This document shows positions 7,880 to 15,747 of a stretch of 28,036 nt of DNA, one piece after another; position 1 is the stretch's first letter, and every line of letters starts with the position of its first letter. Origin of the DNA: JAAYFT01 sp036562765 (GTDB lineage: Bacteria > Bacillota > Clostridia > Tissierellales > Tissierellaceae); contig DATCJO010000132.1 in the NCBI GenBank assembly GCA_036562765.1, positions 1-28,036 on the forward strand. The letters run 5' to 3'. The notes below the pieces were generated by a model that ran no database searches, was not told the origin of the DNA, and was given only the letters and a program-made list of their open reading frames with translations. The position numbers were made by a program, and so were the translations under genes.

Positions 7880-7891
7880 GGGGTGAGTAAG

Positions 7892-8650
7892 ATGTATGCC
7901 ATAATTGGAGGTACTGGAGTCTATGGTACAAATTATGACAGCAGAATAGAAAAAGTAAAGACTAAATATGGAGAAGTGGAGCTTGATGTTATGAATATTG
8001 ATGGTACGGAAATTGTCTTTTTAGCTAGGCATGGGAAGAAACATTCTGTACCACCTCATTTAATAAATTATAGGGCTAATATAATGGCATTAAAGGAATT
8101 TGGAGTAAAATTCATTTATGCCACTGCTGCAGTAGGCTCTTTCAATGAGAATTTTGCACCAGGAGATGTGGTAGTAATTAAGGACTTTGTAGATTTTACT
8201 AAATCAAGGCCTATGACATTTTATGATGGGGATAATGGAGTAAAACATGTAGATATGAGTGATCCATACTGCAGGAATATGAGGGAAAAGTTTTATCGTC
8301 ATGCAAAGGAGCTAAGTTTAGATATAAAAGGAGATGCAGTATATGTATGTACTGAAGGTCCAAGGTTTGAGACAGCCAGTGAAATAAAAATGTATAAGAA
8401 CTTTGGTGATGTGGCAGGTATGACTTCAGTACCTGAAGTGGTTTTAGCAAAGGAGCTTGGTCTTTGCTATGCATCTGTTGGGATTATAACTAATTGGTGT
8501 ACAGGTATCAGCGGAGAAATCGCTATACATGATATAAAGGGAACAATGGATAAAAACAAGGAAAAGATAACAGAGGTTTTCATTAGAGTATTCAAAGAAG
8601 GGTTAGACCAAGAACACTGTAGCTGTAAGAATTCTATAATAGAGCTTTAA
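7892..8650 (+). CDS. mtnP: MTA-type nucleoside phosphorylase (methylthioadenosine/methylthioinosine phosphorylase family)
   Basis: Phosphorolysis of a 5'-modified purine nucleoside gives free base and sugar 1-phosphate, the substrate of MtnA. Family signs are IIGGTGVYG at the N-terminus, LARHGKKHSVPPHLINYRAN, YATAAVGS, CTEGPRFET and AGMTSVPEVVLAKE. At 252 residues it has normal length. The base-pocket segment reads ITNWCTGIS, with Asn201 where adenine-specific MTAPs carry Asp (TDYD); Asn is usual in 6-oxopurine phosphorylases and MTI phosphorylase, so inosine-type substrates are possible. The C-terminus holds CSC (residues 243-245), recalling the CXC motif of archaeal MTAP II. A GTG at 7883 is in frame, but AAGGGGTG at 7878-7885 is spaced for ATG 7892. 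It lies 12 bases after mtnA by this start. Confidence 0.88.
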   Translation: MYAIIGGTGVYGTNYDSRIEKVKTKYGEVELDVMNIDGTEIVFLARHGKKHSVPPHLINYRANIMALKEFGVKFIYATAAVGSFNENFAPGDVVVIKDFVDFTKSRPMTFYDGDNGVKHVDMSDPYCRNMREKFYRHAKELSLDIKGDAVYVCTEGPRFETASEIKMYKNFGDVAGMTSVPEVVLAKELGLCYASVGIITNWCTGISGEIAIHDIKGTMDKNKEKITEVFIRVFKEGLDQEHCSCKNSIIEL

Positions 8651-8674
8651 TAAATTGGTAAAGTGGGGACCAGT

Positions 8675-9601
8675 ATGAAGGCATTATATTATGATAATGG
8701 ACTTAAGATTGTAGAAGATTATCCAAAACCATCTCCCAAGCCTGGAGAAAGCTTAATAAAAGTCTTAGTCAGTGCAATATGCAATACTGACAAGGAGATA
8801 TTAAGAGGTTATAGGCCTAATTTTAAAGGTATTTTAGGCCATGAATTTGTTGGACAAGTAGTAGAATCAGATAATCCAAGCCTTATTGGGAAAAGAGTAG
8901 TCAGCGAGATTAATGAAAGCTGCGGGCACTGCCTTTATTGTAAAACAAATAGGCCAACCCACTGTGAAAACAGAAAGGTAATAGGAATTTCTGGAAAAGA
9001 TGGATGCTTTGCTGAATATATAGCTGTAAAAAATGAAATGCTCCATATAGTGCCTGATGAAATACCGACAGAAGTAGCAGTGTATACAGAACCCCTTGCT
9101 GCTTCGTTGGAAATTTTAGACCAAGTCCATATTAAGCCTTCTTCAAAAGTAGCCATTATCGGAGATGGAAGGCTTGCCTATATGATAGCACAGGTAGTAC
9201 ATCTAACAGGGGCAGATTTAACTGTCATAGGAAAGCATGAAGAAAAATTGAATTTATTTAAGCCATTGGGAAAGGCTACGACATCTCTTGAAGAAACCTA
9301 TGAGATAGTTATTGATGCCACAGGTTCTCCTAGCGGGCTTTTGACAGCTCAAAAGATCATCAGAAAAAGGGGAACCATTATAGTTAAGTCAACCTATGCT
9401 GGGAAAATAGAAGTTGATATGAGCGACTTTGTAGTAAATGAGGTTACTATTAAAGGAAGCAGATGCGGGCCCTTTGAACCTGCACTTAAGCTACTTAAAT
9501 TAGGGTTAATTAAATTTCCACCTATAGAGCTGTATGAACTTAAGGACTATGAAAAAGCCTTTTCATCAAAAGCTTTTAAGGTTGGATTTAAATTATATTA
9601 A
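8675..9601 (+). CDS. Zinc-dependent alcohol dehydrogenase (MDR family)
   Basis: Medium-chain dehydrogenase/reductase of 308 residues, somewhat shorter than the usual 340-350. The catalytic zinc ligands Cys36 (AICNTDKE) and His56-Glu57 (LGHEFVG) are present. The structural zinc lobe has four cysteines at 83, 86, 89 and 97 (SCGHCLYCKTNRPTHC). EPLAASLEIL is the domain hinge. The nucleotide-binding turn reads IGDGRLAYMIAQ, with Ala in place of the last Gly of GxGxxG. It probably reduces the short aldehyde made by the aldolase (methylthioacetaldehyde or acetaldehyde) to the alcohol, as proposed for the dehydrogenase of the DHAP shunt; this is inference from position. GTG 8663 is in frame, but the GGGGA at 8665-8669 points to ATG 8675. 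It lies 24 bases after the phosphorylase with no terminator between. Confidence 0.87.
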   Translation: MKALYYDNGLKIVEDYPKPSPKPGESLIKVLVSAICNTDKEILRGYRPNFKGILGHEFVGQVVESDNPSLIGKRVVSEINESCGHCLYCKTNRPTHCENRKVIGISGKDGCFAEYIAVKNEMLHIVPDEIPTEVAVYTEPLAASLEILDQVHIKPSSKVAIIGDGRLAYMIAQVVHLTGADLTVIGKHEEKLNLFKPLGKATTSLEETYEIVIDATGSPSGLLTAQKIIRKRGTIIVKSTYAGKIEVDMSDFVVNEVTIKGSRCGPFEPALKLLKLGLIKFPPIELYELKDYEKAFSSKAFKVGFKLY

Positions 9602-9632
9602 AATAAATTAAAAAGAGGAGGAGAATGTATAA

Positions 9633-10772
9633 ATGAAAAACAAAATACGTGTTTTATCTCTATTCCTTGTGTTAACTGTATTATCAGTTGCGTTGAGTGC
9701 ATGTACTTCTAAAGAAAGTGCAAAACAAGGTGGCAGTGGATTGAGAATTGCAATCGTTACTAGCCCATCTGGTGTAGATGATGGTTCATTTAATGAAGAT
9801 AACTACAATGGAATATTGAAGTTCATTGAAAAGAATCCAGGTGCAACAGTACAAGCTGTTAGGGAACCTAGTGGAGATCCAGCTGCATCAGTTCAAGCTG
9901 TAGCTGATATCGTAGCAGACTATGATGTTATTGTAACACCTGGATATCAATTTTCTGGGATTTCATCCATAGCAGCAGAAAACCCAGATAAGAAGTTCAT
10001 ATTAATTGACTCTTATCCTGATGCTGTAGATGGTAAAGAAGAATTTGAAAACATCTATGCTATGATGTTTGCTGAAGAAGAAAGCGGATTCTTAGCAGGT
10101 ATGGCAGCAGCATTGGAAACTAAGACAAATAAAGTTGCAGTTGTAAATGGAATTGCATTTCCATCTAATGTAAACTATCAATACGGATTTGAATCTGGTG
10201 TAAATTATGTAAATGCTAAATATAACAAAAATGTTAAAATTGTAGAACTACCTTCCTATGCAGGTACAGATGTTACTGGAAACAATGTTGGTGGAAACTA
10301 TGCTGGTTCATTCTCCGATGAAGCAACTGGAAAAGTAATTGGTAATGCTCTAATTGCTGAAGGTGTTGATATTATCTTTGTAGCTGCTGGAGGAACAGGT
10401 AATGGGGTATTTACAGCTGCAAAGGAAGCTTCAGGAGATGTTAAAGTAATTGGCTGTGACGTTGACCAATATGATGATGGTGTAGCTGGAGATAAGAATA
10501 TAATACTTACATCTGTATTAAAGGTAATGAGCATAAATGTTGAAAGGGCTCTTAATGCAATAAAAGATGGAACTTTCAAGGGTGGAAACGTACTATTAAG
10601 GGCAGATACTGATTCAACAGGGTATGTAAAGGCAGAAGGACGCCATCAATTATCAGAAGATACTATAAAGAAGATGGATGAAGCTTATGAATTGTTGAAG
10701 AAGGGAGAAATAGTTCCTGCATCCAACTTCAATGGATATACACCTGAAGATTTCCCAGGATTGCCTAAATAA
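9633..10772 (+). CDS. BMP family nucleoside-binding lipoprotein
   Basis: Surface-anchored substrate-binding protein for an ABC importer. The signal peptide (residues 1-23) has a lysine-rich start, a hydrophobic core and the lipobox LSAC with Cys24 as lipid anchor. The mature part shows the BMP/PnrA hallmarks: GVDDGSFNEDNYNG near the N-terminus, VTPGYQFS, PDKKFILID, GFLAGMAAA, and VIGCDVDQYDDG near the C-terminus. Known members bind purine nucleosides. It is followed by the matching ATPase and two permeases, the order of yufN-O-P-Q / nupNOPQ in Bacillus. Its ribosome binding site (AGGAGGAG) lies only about 30 bases after the dehydrogenase with no promoter visible, so it is likely co-transcribed with the catabolic genes. 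A strong hairpin follows, which should leave more transcript for this protein than for the transporter core. Confidence 0.95.
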   Translation: MKNKIRVLSLFLVLTVLSVALSACTSKESAKQGGSGLRIAIVTSPSGVDDGSFNEDNYNGILKFIEKNPGATVQAVREPSGDPAASVQAVADIVADYDVIVTPGYQFSGISSIAAENPDKKFILIDSYPDAVDGKEEFENIYAMMFAEEESGFLAGMAAALETKTNKVAVVNGIAFPSNVNYQYGFESGVNYVNAKYNKNVKIVELPSYAGTDVTGNNVGGNYAGSFSDEATGKVIGNALIAEGVDIIFVAAGGTGNGVFTAAKEASGDVKVIGCDVDQYDDGVAGDKNIILTSVLKVMSINVERALNAIKDGTFKGGNVLLRADTDSTGYVKAEGRHQLSEDTIKKMDEAYELLKKGEIVPASNFNGYTPEDFPGLPK

Positions 10773-10792
10773 GACCAACTTTGATGTAAAAT

Positions 10793-10843
10793 AAAATTTA
10801 TCACTTTCTATGGACTTTTCTTTAGAAAGTGATAAATTTTTTC
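10793..10843 (+). terminator. Strong hairpin between the binding protein and the ATPase (partial terminator)
   Basis: A 17-bp perfect stem (10793-10809 with 10824-10840), a 14-base loop and a T run. No clear promoter was found in the short space before the ATPase start, so it probably acts as an incomplete terminator or mRNA stabiliser setting a high ratio of binding protein to membrane complex. Confidence 0.85.
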
Positions 10844-10884
10844 ATTAAGGCTTATGACAATATATAACATTAAGGAGAATGTCT

Positions 10885-12414
10885 ATGTATGAGTATATTG
10901 TTGAAATGAGAAATATCACAAAGAGATTTCCTGGAATAGTTGCCAATGACAATATTACGATTCAAATTAAAAAAGGAGAAATATATGCTATTTTAGGAGA
11001 AAATGGTGCAGGGAAATCAACCCTAATGAGCATACTCTTTGGAATGTATGAGCCGGATGAAGGTGAAATATGGATAAGGGGAGAGAAGGTAAAAATCCTC
11101 TCCCCTAACCATGCTGCAAAGTTAAATATTGGAATGGTTCATCAGCATTTTAAACTTGTAAGCAATTATACAGTTACGGAAAATATAATTCTTGGCGTAG
11201 AGCCAATAAAAAAACTATTTGGCATAATCCCCTATGTGGATATTAAAGGAGCCAACGAAAAAGTTGCAGAACTATCTAAAAAGTACGGGCTTAAAGTAGA
11301 CCCTACTCAGAAGATTGAGGATATGGATGTATCCCTTCAACAGAGAGTAGAAATTTTAAAGATGCTATATAGAGAAGCAGAAATTTTAATATTTGATGAA
11401 CCTACTGCACTATTAACTCCACAGGAAACTGATTATTTGTTGAAGATAATTGAGGAACTTCGAAACGGTGGAAAAACTATTATCCTTATTAGCCATAAAC
11501 TTGAAGAAATTAAAAGGGTAGCAGACAGATGTGCAATTTTAAGAAAAGGCAAACTCATTGATGTATTAGATGTAAAGACAGCATCTACTAAGACAATGGC
11601 AAACTTAATGGTAGGCAGGGAAGTATCCCTTGAGATTGAAAAGAAACCTGCCAAGTTTGGCGATGTAGTATTGGAAGTAGAAAATCTTTCTGTTAGGAAT
11701 CAAGACAATGTTGAAGTCGTAAAAAATGTTTCATTTAAAATACATAGCGGTGAAATATTTGCCATTGCAGGAGTTGCTGGAAATGGTCAAGTAGAACTTG
11801 CTGATGCTATTGCAGGATTAACAGAAATATCAAATGGAACTATTAAACTGAATGGCGAAGATATAAGCCATTATACCGTCAGAGAAAGGACTATAAAGGG
11901 AATATCATATATTCCAGAGGATAGGCAGACCTATGGGCTTATATTGGACTTTACATTGGCAGAAAACCTTGCCTTAAAGGATTATTACAAAGAGCCATTC
12001 TGCCAAAAGGGCAAGTTAAATAAAGATGTAATTAATGAATATGGTAGAAAGCTTATCGAAAAATATGATATACGCAGCAGCTTAGGTGTAAATACTAAGG
12101 TGCGTCAAATGAGCGGAGGAAATCAGCAAAAAGCAATCGTTGCTAGAGAAATAGAATTGGATTCGCCTCTTATGATATTTGTTCAGCCAACCAGAGGATT
12201 GGATGTAGGCGCTATTGAAAATATTCAAAAAATGATTGTTGAAGAAAGGGATAAAGGTAAAGCTATATTGCTAGTTTCTTTGGAATTAGACGAAATAATG
12301 AATATTGCAGATACCATAGCAATCATATACAACGGTGAAATACTAAAAGTTGCACCAAAAGAAGAATTAACAGTGGAAGAAGTAGGCGAATATATGATGG
12401 GGGTTACAGCATGA
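10885..12414 (+). CDS. Nucleoside ABC transporter, ATP-binding protein (two fused ATPase domains)
   Basis: Energises import of the nucleoside captured by the preceding lipoprotein. Domain 1 has Walker A GENGAGKST (residues 38-46), a degenerate signature VSLQQRVE (149-156) and Walker B ILIFDEPTA (167-175). Domain 2 starts near residue 255 with a degenerate Walker A (GVAGNGQVE), a canonical signature MSGGNQQKA and Walker B LMIFVQPTRGLD, in which Gln replaces the catalytic Glu. This asymmetry is normal for the RbsA/YufO type. Length (about 510) is standard. ATG 10879 is in frame but lies only 1-2 bases after AAGGAG (10872-10877); ATG 10885 has proper spacing and is preferred. The stop overlaps the next start (ATGA), indicating coupling. 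Confidence 0.95.
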   Translation: MYEYIVEMRNITKRFPGIVANDNITIQIKKGEIYAILGENGAGKSTLMSILFGMYEPDEGEIWIRGEKVKILSPNHAAKLNIGMVHQHFKLVSNYTVTENIILGVEPIKKLFGIIPYVDIKGANEKVAELSKKYGLKVDPTQKIEDMDVSLQQRVEILKMLYREAEILIFDEPTALLTPQETDYLLKIIEELRNGGKTIILISHKLEEIKRVADRCAILRKGKLIDVLDVKTASTKTMANLMVGREVSLEIEKKPAKFGDVVLEVENLSVRNQDNVEVVKNVSFKIHSGEIFAIAGVAGNGQVELADAIAGLTEISNGTIKLNGEDISHYTVRERTIKGISYIPEDRQTYGLILDFTLAENLALKDYYKEPFCQKGKLNKDVINEYGRKLIEKYDIRSSLGVNTKVRQMSGGNQQKAIVAREIELDSPLMIFVQPTRGLDVGAIENIQKMIVEERDKGKAILLVSLELDEIMNIADTIAIIYNGEILKVAPKEELTVEEVGEYMMGVTA

Positions 12415-13580
12415 GTGAAAAAACCATAAATAAAAAGAAAGAAAACACCTTTATAAGAATCATATTGAAGCTTGTAGGCAATGAAAAATGGCAGCACATA
12501 ACTATTCCCATTTTACTAATACTTCTTAGTTTCATTGCTGCATCCATAATAATATTAATTCTTGGCAAAAATCCATTGATGGCAATTTACAACCTTTTTC
12601 AAGGGGCTGGGATTTTCCCTAAGCCATCTTATGCAGCCCACAAGAGTATGCTTACGGATTTTCTATCATTATTAAATTATATGACTCCTATGATATTTGC
12701 TTCCTTAGCTGTTGCCATTGCTTTGAAGGGTGGCTTATTTAATATAGGTGTATCTGGACAGATGTTGCTGGCTGGATTTATTGCCACTATTACCATTGGA
12801 TATAGCAACTTAAACTGGGGTCTTGCTAAGCCACTTGTCCTTATAGTAGGTATGGTTGCAGGTGGAATTCTTGGTGGTCTAATTGGATTTCTAAAATATA
12901 AATTCAACATAAATGAAGTAGTATCTTCTATAATGTTCAACTATATAGTTGAGTATGTCTTAAGCTTTTTTATCCATTCGTATTATATTGACCCAGTATC
13001 TAGGCAGTCAAGGTATATTAGCGATGCTTCAAGGCTAACATTGGTGAATGTTGAATTATTTGGATTAAAGATGGACATTTCCATTGGTTTTATAATCGCC
13101 ATTATTTTAGCTGTTGTGTTAAAAAGATTCTTTGATAAATCCCGCGTTGGATTTGAGATTAAAGCAGTAGGTGCTAACCCTAAGGGAGCAAAATATGCAG
13201 GAATTAATGTTGGGAAAACAATAATTCTAACCATGACACTGTCGGGAGTTTTTGCAGGACTTGCTGGCGTCACATATTATTTGGGATATTTTGCATCTAT
13301 CCAGCCAAAGACTTTAGCTAGCGTAGGATTTGATGGAGTGGCTGTTGCCCTCTTAGGAAATACAAATCCTTATGGGATTATAGCTTCCTCTTTCTTAATA
13401 TCAATTATTGATAGGGGCAGCAATTATATGAACTCAATGGCAGGGGTTAGAAAGGAAATTGCTTCTGTTATAACTGGGATGATATTGCTGTTCAGTGCTT
13501 GCAATGCATATATACAGCATAAAATCAGGATGAAAAAGGACAAGCTTGAGCATGTAGCTGGAAAGGAGCATGAGGAATAA
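12411..13580 (+). CDS. Nucleoside ABC transporter, permease (YufP/NupP type)
   Basis: Integral membrane protein of 389 residues in the BPD_transp_2 superfamily. After a charged cytoplasmic N-terminus come a first membrane span (about residues 30-52), then a cluster of hydrophobic segments. Family signatures are FASLAVAIALKGGLFNIGVSGQ and, near the C-terminus, GFDGVAVALLGNTNPYGII. The EAA-like cytoplasmic loop KAVGANPKGAKYAGI contacts the ATPase. It ends in a lysine/glutamate-rich cytoplasmic tail. It overlaps the ATPase gene by 4 bases and the next permease by 1 base, so the two permeases are probably made in equal amounts and form a heterodimer. Confidence 0.94.
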   Translation: MSEKTINKKKENTFIRIILKLVGNEKWQHITIPILLILLSFIAASIIILILGKNPLMAIYNLFQGAGIFPKPSYAAHKSMLTDFLSLLNYMTPMIFASLAVAIALKGGLFNIGVSGQMLLAGFIATITIGYSNLNWGLAKPLVLIVGMVAGGILGGLIGFLKYKFNINEVVSSIMFNYIVEYVLSFFIHSYYIDPVSRQSRYISDASRLTLVNVELFGLKMDISIGFIIAIILAVVLKRFFDKSRVGFEIKAVGANPKGAKYAGINVGKTIILTMTLSGVFAGLAGVTYYLGYFASIQPKTLASVGFDGVAVALLGNTNPYGIIASSFLISIIDRGSNYMNSMAGVRKEIASVITGMILLFSACNAYIQHKIRMKKDKLEHVAGKEHEE

Positions 13581-14542
13581 TGTTAGATACCATTATAATA
13601 GATGGATTGTCGTTTGCGCTGCCACTATTTATCATGGCAATTGGTGGCATTTACTGTGAAAGGTCTGGAATTACTAACCTTGCCATTGAAGGATTACAAG
13701 GCTTTGGTGCTTTCTTTGGAGCATTGTGGATTGTAATTATATCATCCTTTTTCAATATCCCAATAAATAAGCTATTTTATTTAGCTTTGCTTTTATCCAT
13801 GGTAGGAGGTATGTTGTTTTCTATAATCCATGCTTTATTATGCATAAAATTTAAAGCAAATCAGGTAATAAGTGGTGTAGTAATAAATATACTTTCTACA
13901 GCTTTGACAACATTTTTGACTACTCAAATAAACAGCCTTGTTTTTGGTGAATTATCAGATAAATTTCAAATAGGCACTTCAGTGCGCTTTTCAGTACCAT
14001 TATTATCAGAAATACCTGTATTGGGGGCAATATTTAAAAACCTCTATCCATTTGAAATAGTAATTATAGTCATTGCTATTATTGCTGCCTATGTTTTAAA
14101 TAAAACTAGATTTGGGTTAAGGCTGAGAGCCTGCGGAGACAATCCTCATTCAGTAGATGCTGCTGGGGTAGATGTATACAAGGTTCAATTTAAGGCAGTA
14201 TTAGTATCCGGTGCTTTATCTGGGCTAGGTGGCATAAGCTTTGCTTATTCAATATCAACTAACTTTTCACCTGCAATATATATGGGATATGGGTATCTAG
14301 CTATTGCAGCTTTAATCTTTGGTAACTGGAACATACTTCCGACATTTGGTGCATGCCTACTTTTTGGATTTGCAAGGTCTGGCGGATATGCACTTGCTCA
14401 AATCTTGAAGATGCCAAGCACTTTCTCTGATTTAATTATGATACTGCCCTATGTTGTAACATTGTTGCTTCTAATATTCTTCTCGAAGACCAATCGCGCT
14501 CCAAGGGCTTTGGGGGAAATTTATGACAAAGGAAAGAGGTAA
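13580..14542 (+). CDS. Nucleoside ABC transporter, second permease (YufQ/NupQ type)
   Basis: Integral membrane protein of 320 residues and partner of the preceding permease. Hallmarks are an early GGIYCERSGITNLAIEGL motif, a CIKFKANQVISGVVIN segment, the cytoplasmic loop RACGDNPHSVDAAGVDV that docks on the ATPase, and YGYLAIAALIFGNWNILPT near the C-terminus. The sequence is hydrophobic throughout, consistent with multiple membrane spans. Its ATG overlaps the last base of the previous stop (TAATG), a translational coupling arrangement. It is the last gene of the run that starts at 6189 and is followed by a hairpin terminator. Confidence 0.94.
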   Translation: MLDTIIIDGLSFALPLFIMAIGGIYCERSGITNLAIEGLQGFGAFFGALWIVIISSFFNIPINKLFYLALLLSMVGGMLFSIIHALLCIKFKANQVISGVVINILSTALTTFLTTQINSLVFGELSDKFQIGTSVRFSVPLLSEIPVLGAIFKNLYPFEIVIIVIAIIAAYVLNKTRFGLRLRACGDNPHSVDAAGVDVYKVQFKAVLVSGALSGLGGISFAYSISTNFSPAIYMGYGYLAIAALIFGNWNILPTFGACLLFGFARSGGYALAQILKMPSTFSDLIMILPYVVTLLLLIFFSKTNRAPRALGEIYDKGKR

Positions 14543-14565
14543 TAGTAATTTGCTGATACAAATAT

Positions 14566-14600
14566 GGCCTGAAACTATAAAAGTTAAGTTTCAGGCCTTT
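14566..14600 (+). terminator. Terminator closing the nucleoside operon
   Basis: An 11-bp stem (14566-14576 with 14587-14597) and a 10-base loop, followed by only TTT, so the tail is short. It lies just after the last permease and before the broken acetyltransferase gene. Confidence 0.75.
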
Positions 14601-14631
14601 GGTATATAATGTAGTTTTGGGGGATGAAAAT

Positions 14632-15495
14632 GTGAGAGAAAATCAATTTGTAGAAATAAGGGAATATAAAGACTTGGAGAGAGCAATAGAGTTTGCATGG
14701 AATGCGACTCAAAGATGCAAAAGGGGAGGATATCCAGAGGAAGTATGGAAGTATGAAGGTATAAAAGAATATTTTACGAAAGCCTTCAACCCTAAAGATG
14801 ACAAAGTATTAGTTTTATAGTTTGAAGGAGAAATTGAAGGAGTAGTTTGCCTCTTTGTTGAATTTGAAGATAAGTATTTATAGACTGTAGGAGGAATATA
14901 CTATAAAGATGCTTTCGAATACATTTTAGATAAGTTCTTAGAATATTTAAAGGAAAATTATAAAGGCTTTGAAATATATATTGGATATACTTCTATGGAT
15001 AAGGGAATTCTAAATGCTTTAGCTAGTAAGTGGAAAATAATTGAAACATCTGAATTCTTTAGATTGGAAAAGGATAATTTAATTGTTAAGGATATTAGTG
15101 AAAGGATAAAGATGTTAACAATGGATGATTTCGATGCTTTTTCAAGCATCCACGATAAAATGAATCCTGATATGTACTGGAATAGTGAAAGAATAAAAAA
15201 TAATTTCAATAGGTGGAGAATATTTACCTATTGTAAAGATGAGGAAATCTTAGCATATATAATGAGCTTAATTTATGATAATAATATAGGAGAAATATTT
15301 GGTATTACTTCAGTTACTAACATAGAAAGTAATATATTGGAGGGATTAATATATTTTGCATGTAAAGACATCTTTAGTTTAGGGGCTACACGGATTATTA
15401 ACTCATGTGATTTGGGAAGTTTTGAAAAAGAATTATATTTGAACCTTGGTTTTGTTAGGACTAATGATTATATTTGCTACAGAATAAGTATATAG
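14632..15495 (+). pseudogene. Broken GNAT-like acetyltransferase gene with two in-frame TAG codons
   Basis: A single reading frame of 288 codons runs from a GTG (good GGGGG site at 14619-14623) to TAG 15493-15495 but is interrupted by TAG at 14818-14820 and 14881-14883. Sense reading continues smoothly across both stops (KVLVL, stop, FEGEIEGVVCLFVEF, stop, TVGGIYY), and no frameshift is needed. The order of beta strands and the C-terminal GATRIINSCDLGSFEKELYLNLGFVRTN-like region resemble two-domain GNAT acetyltransferases, though acetyl-CoA binding residues are not clear. Both stops are one substitution from sense codons such as TAT or CAG. Several intact genes here end in TAG, so read-through is unlikely and decay is the simplest view. 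The function before decay is unknown. Confidence 0.75.
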
Positions 15496-15603
15496 TAACT
15501 TATATGAGCCTTGAAATATGGCTTTTTCAACGTTTTTACTTTTTTAATGTATTAATTCTACAAACAGGGGCATAATTTTTATCCTAGAAGGTGAAATAAA
15601 GGC

Positions 15604-15747
15604 TTGAACAGAAGGAGAAATAAGCCAAGTATAGATGTGAAACATATACTTTGTAAACTTATAGGAATTAACGAAAAAATTTCTAAAGGCTTAAGTACAA
15701 TAAAAAAACAGGGCGATATTTTCTTTAAAGCAATAGAGGTGGGATAA
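15604..15747 (+). CDS. Possible small basic protein (47 residues), coupled to the nucleoside hydrolase
   Basis: An open frame of 47 codons begins at TTG 15604, 9 bases after AGAAGGTGA (15586-15594), and its TAA overlaps the ATG of the nucleoside hydrolase by one base (TAATG). The peptide is rich in Lys, Arg and Ile, begins MNRRRNKPSIDVKHIL and contains no recognised domain, signal peptide or clear membrane span. The site and overlap are what one expects of a real leader gene, but the unusual TTG start and lack of any known relative leave doubt. It could instead act mainly as a translational leader for the hydrolase, or be chance. Confidence 0.4.
   Translation: MNRRRNKPSIDVKHILCKLIGINEKISKGLSTIKKQGDIFFKAIEVG

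Noticed and set aside
14632..15495. Pyrrolysine or other amber recoding of the two in-frame TAG codons
   Set aside because: TAG is the terminal stop of several intact genes in the window, and the gene is GNAT-like rather than a methylamine methyltransferase; pseudogene is simpler. Kept as a testable point in the findings.
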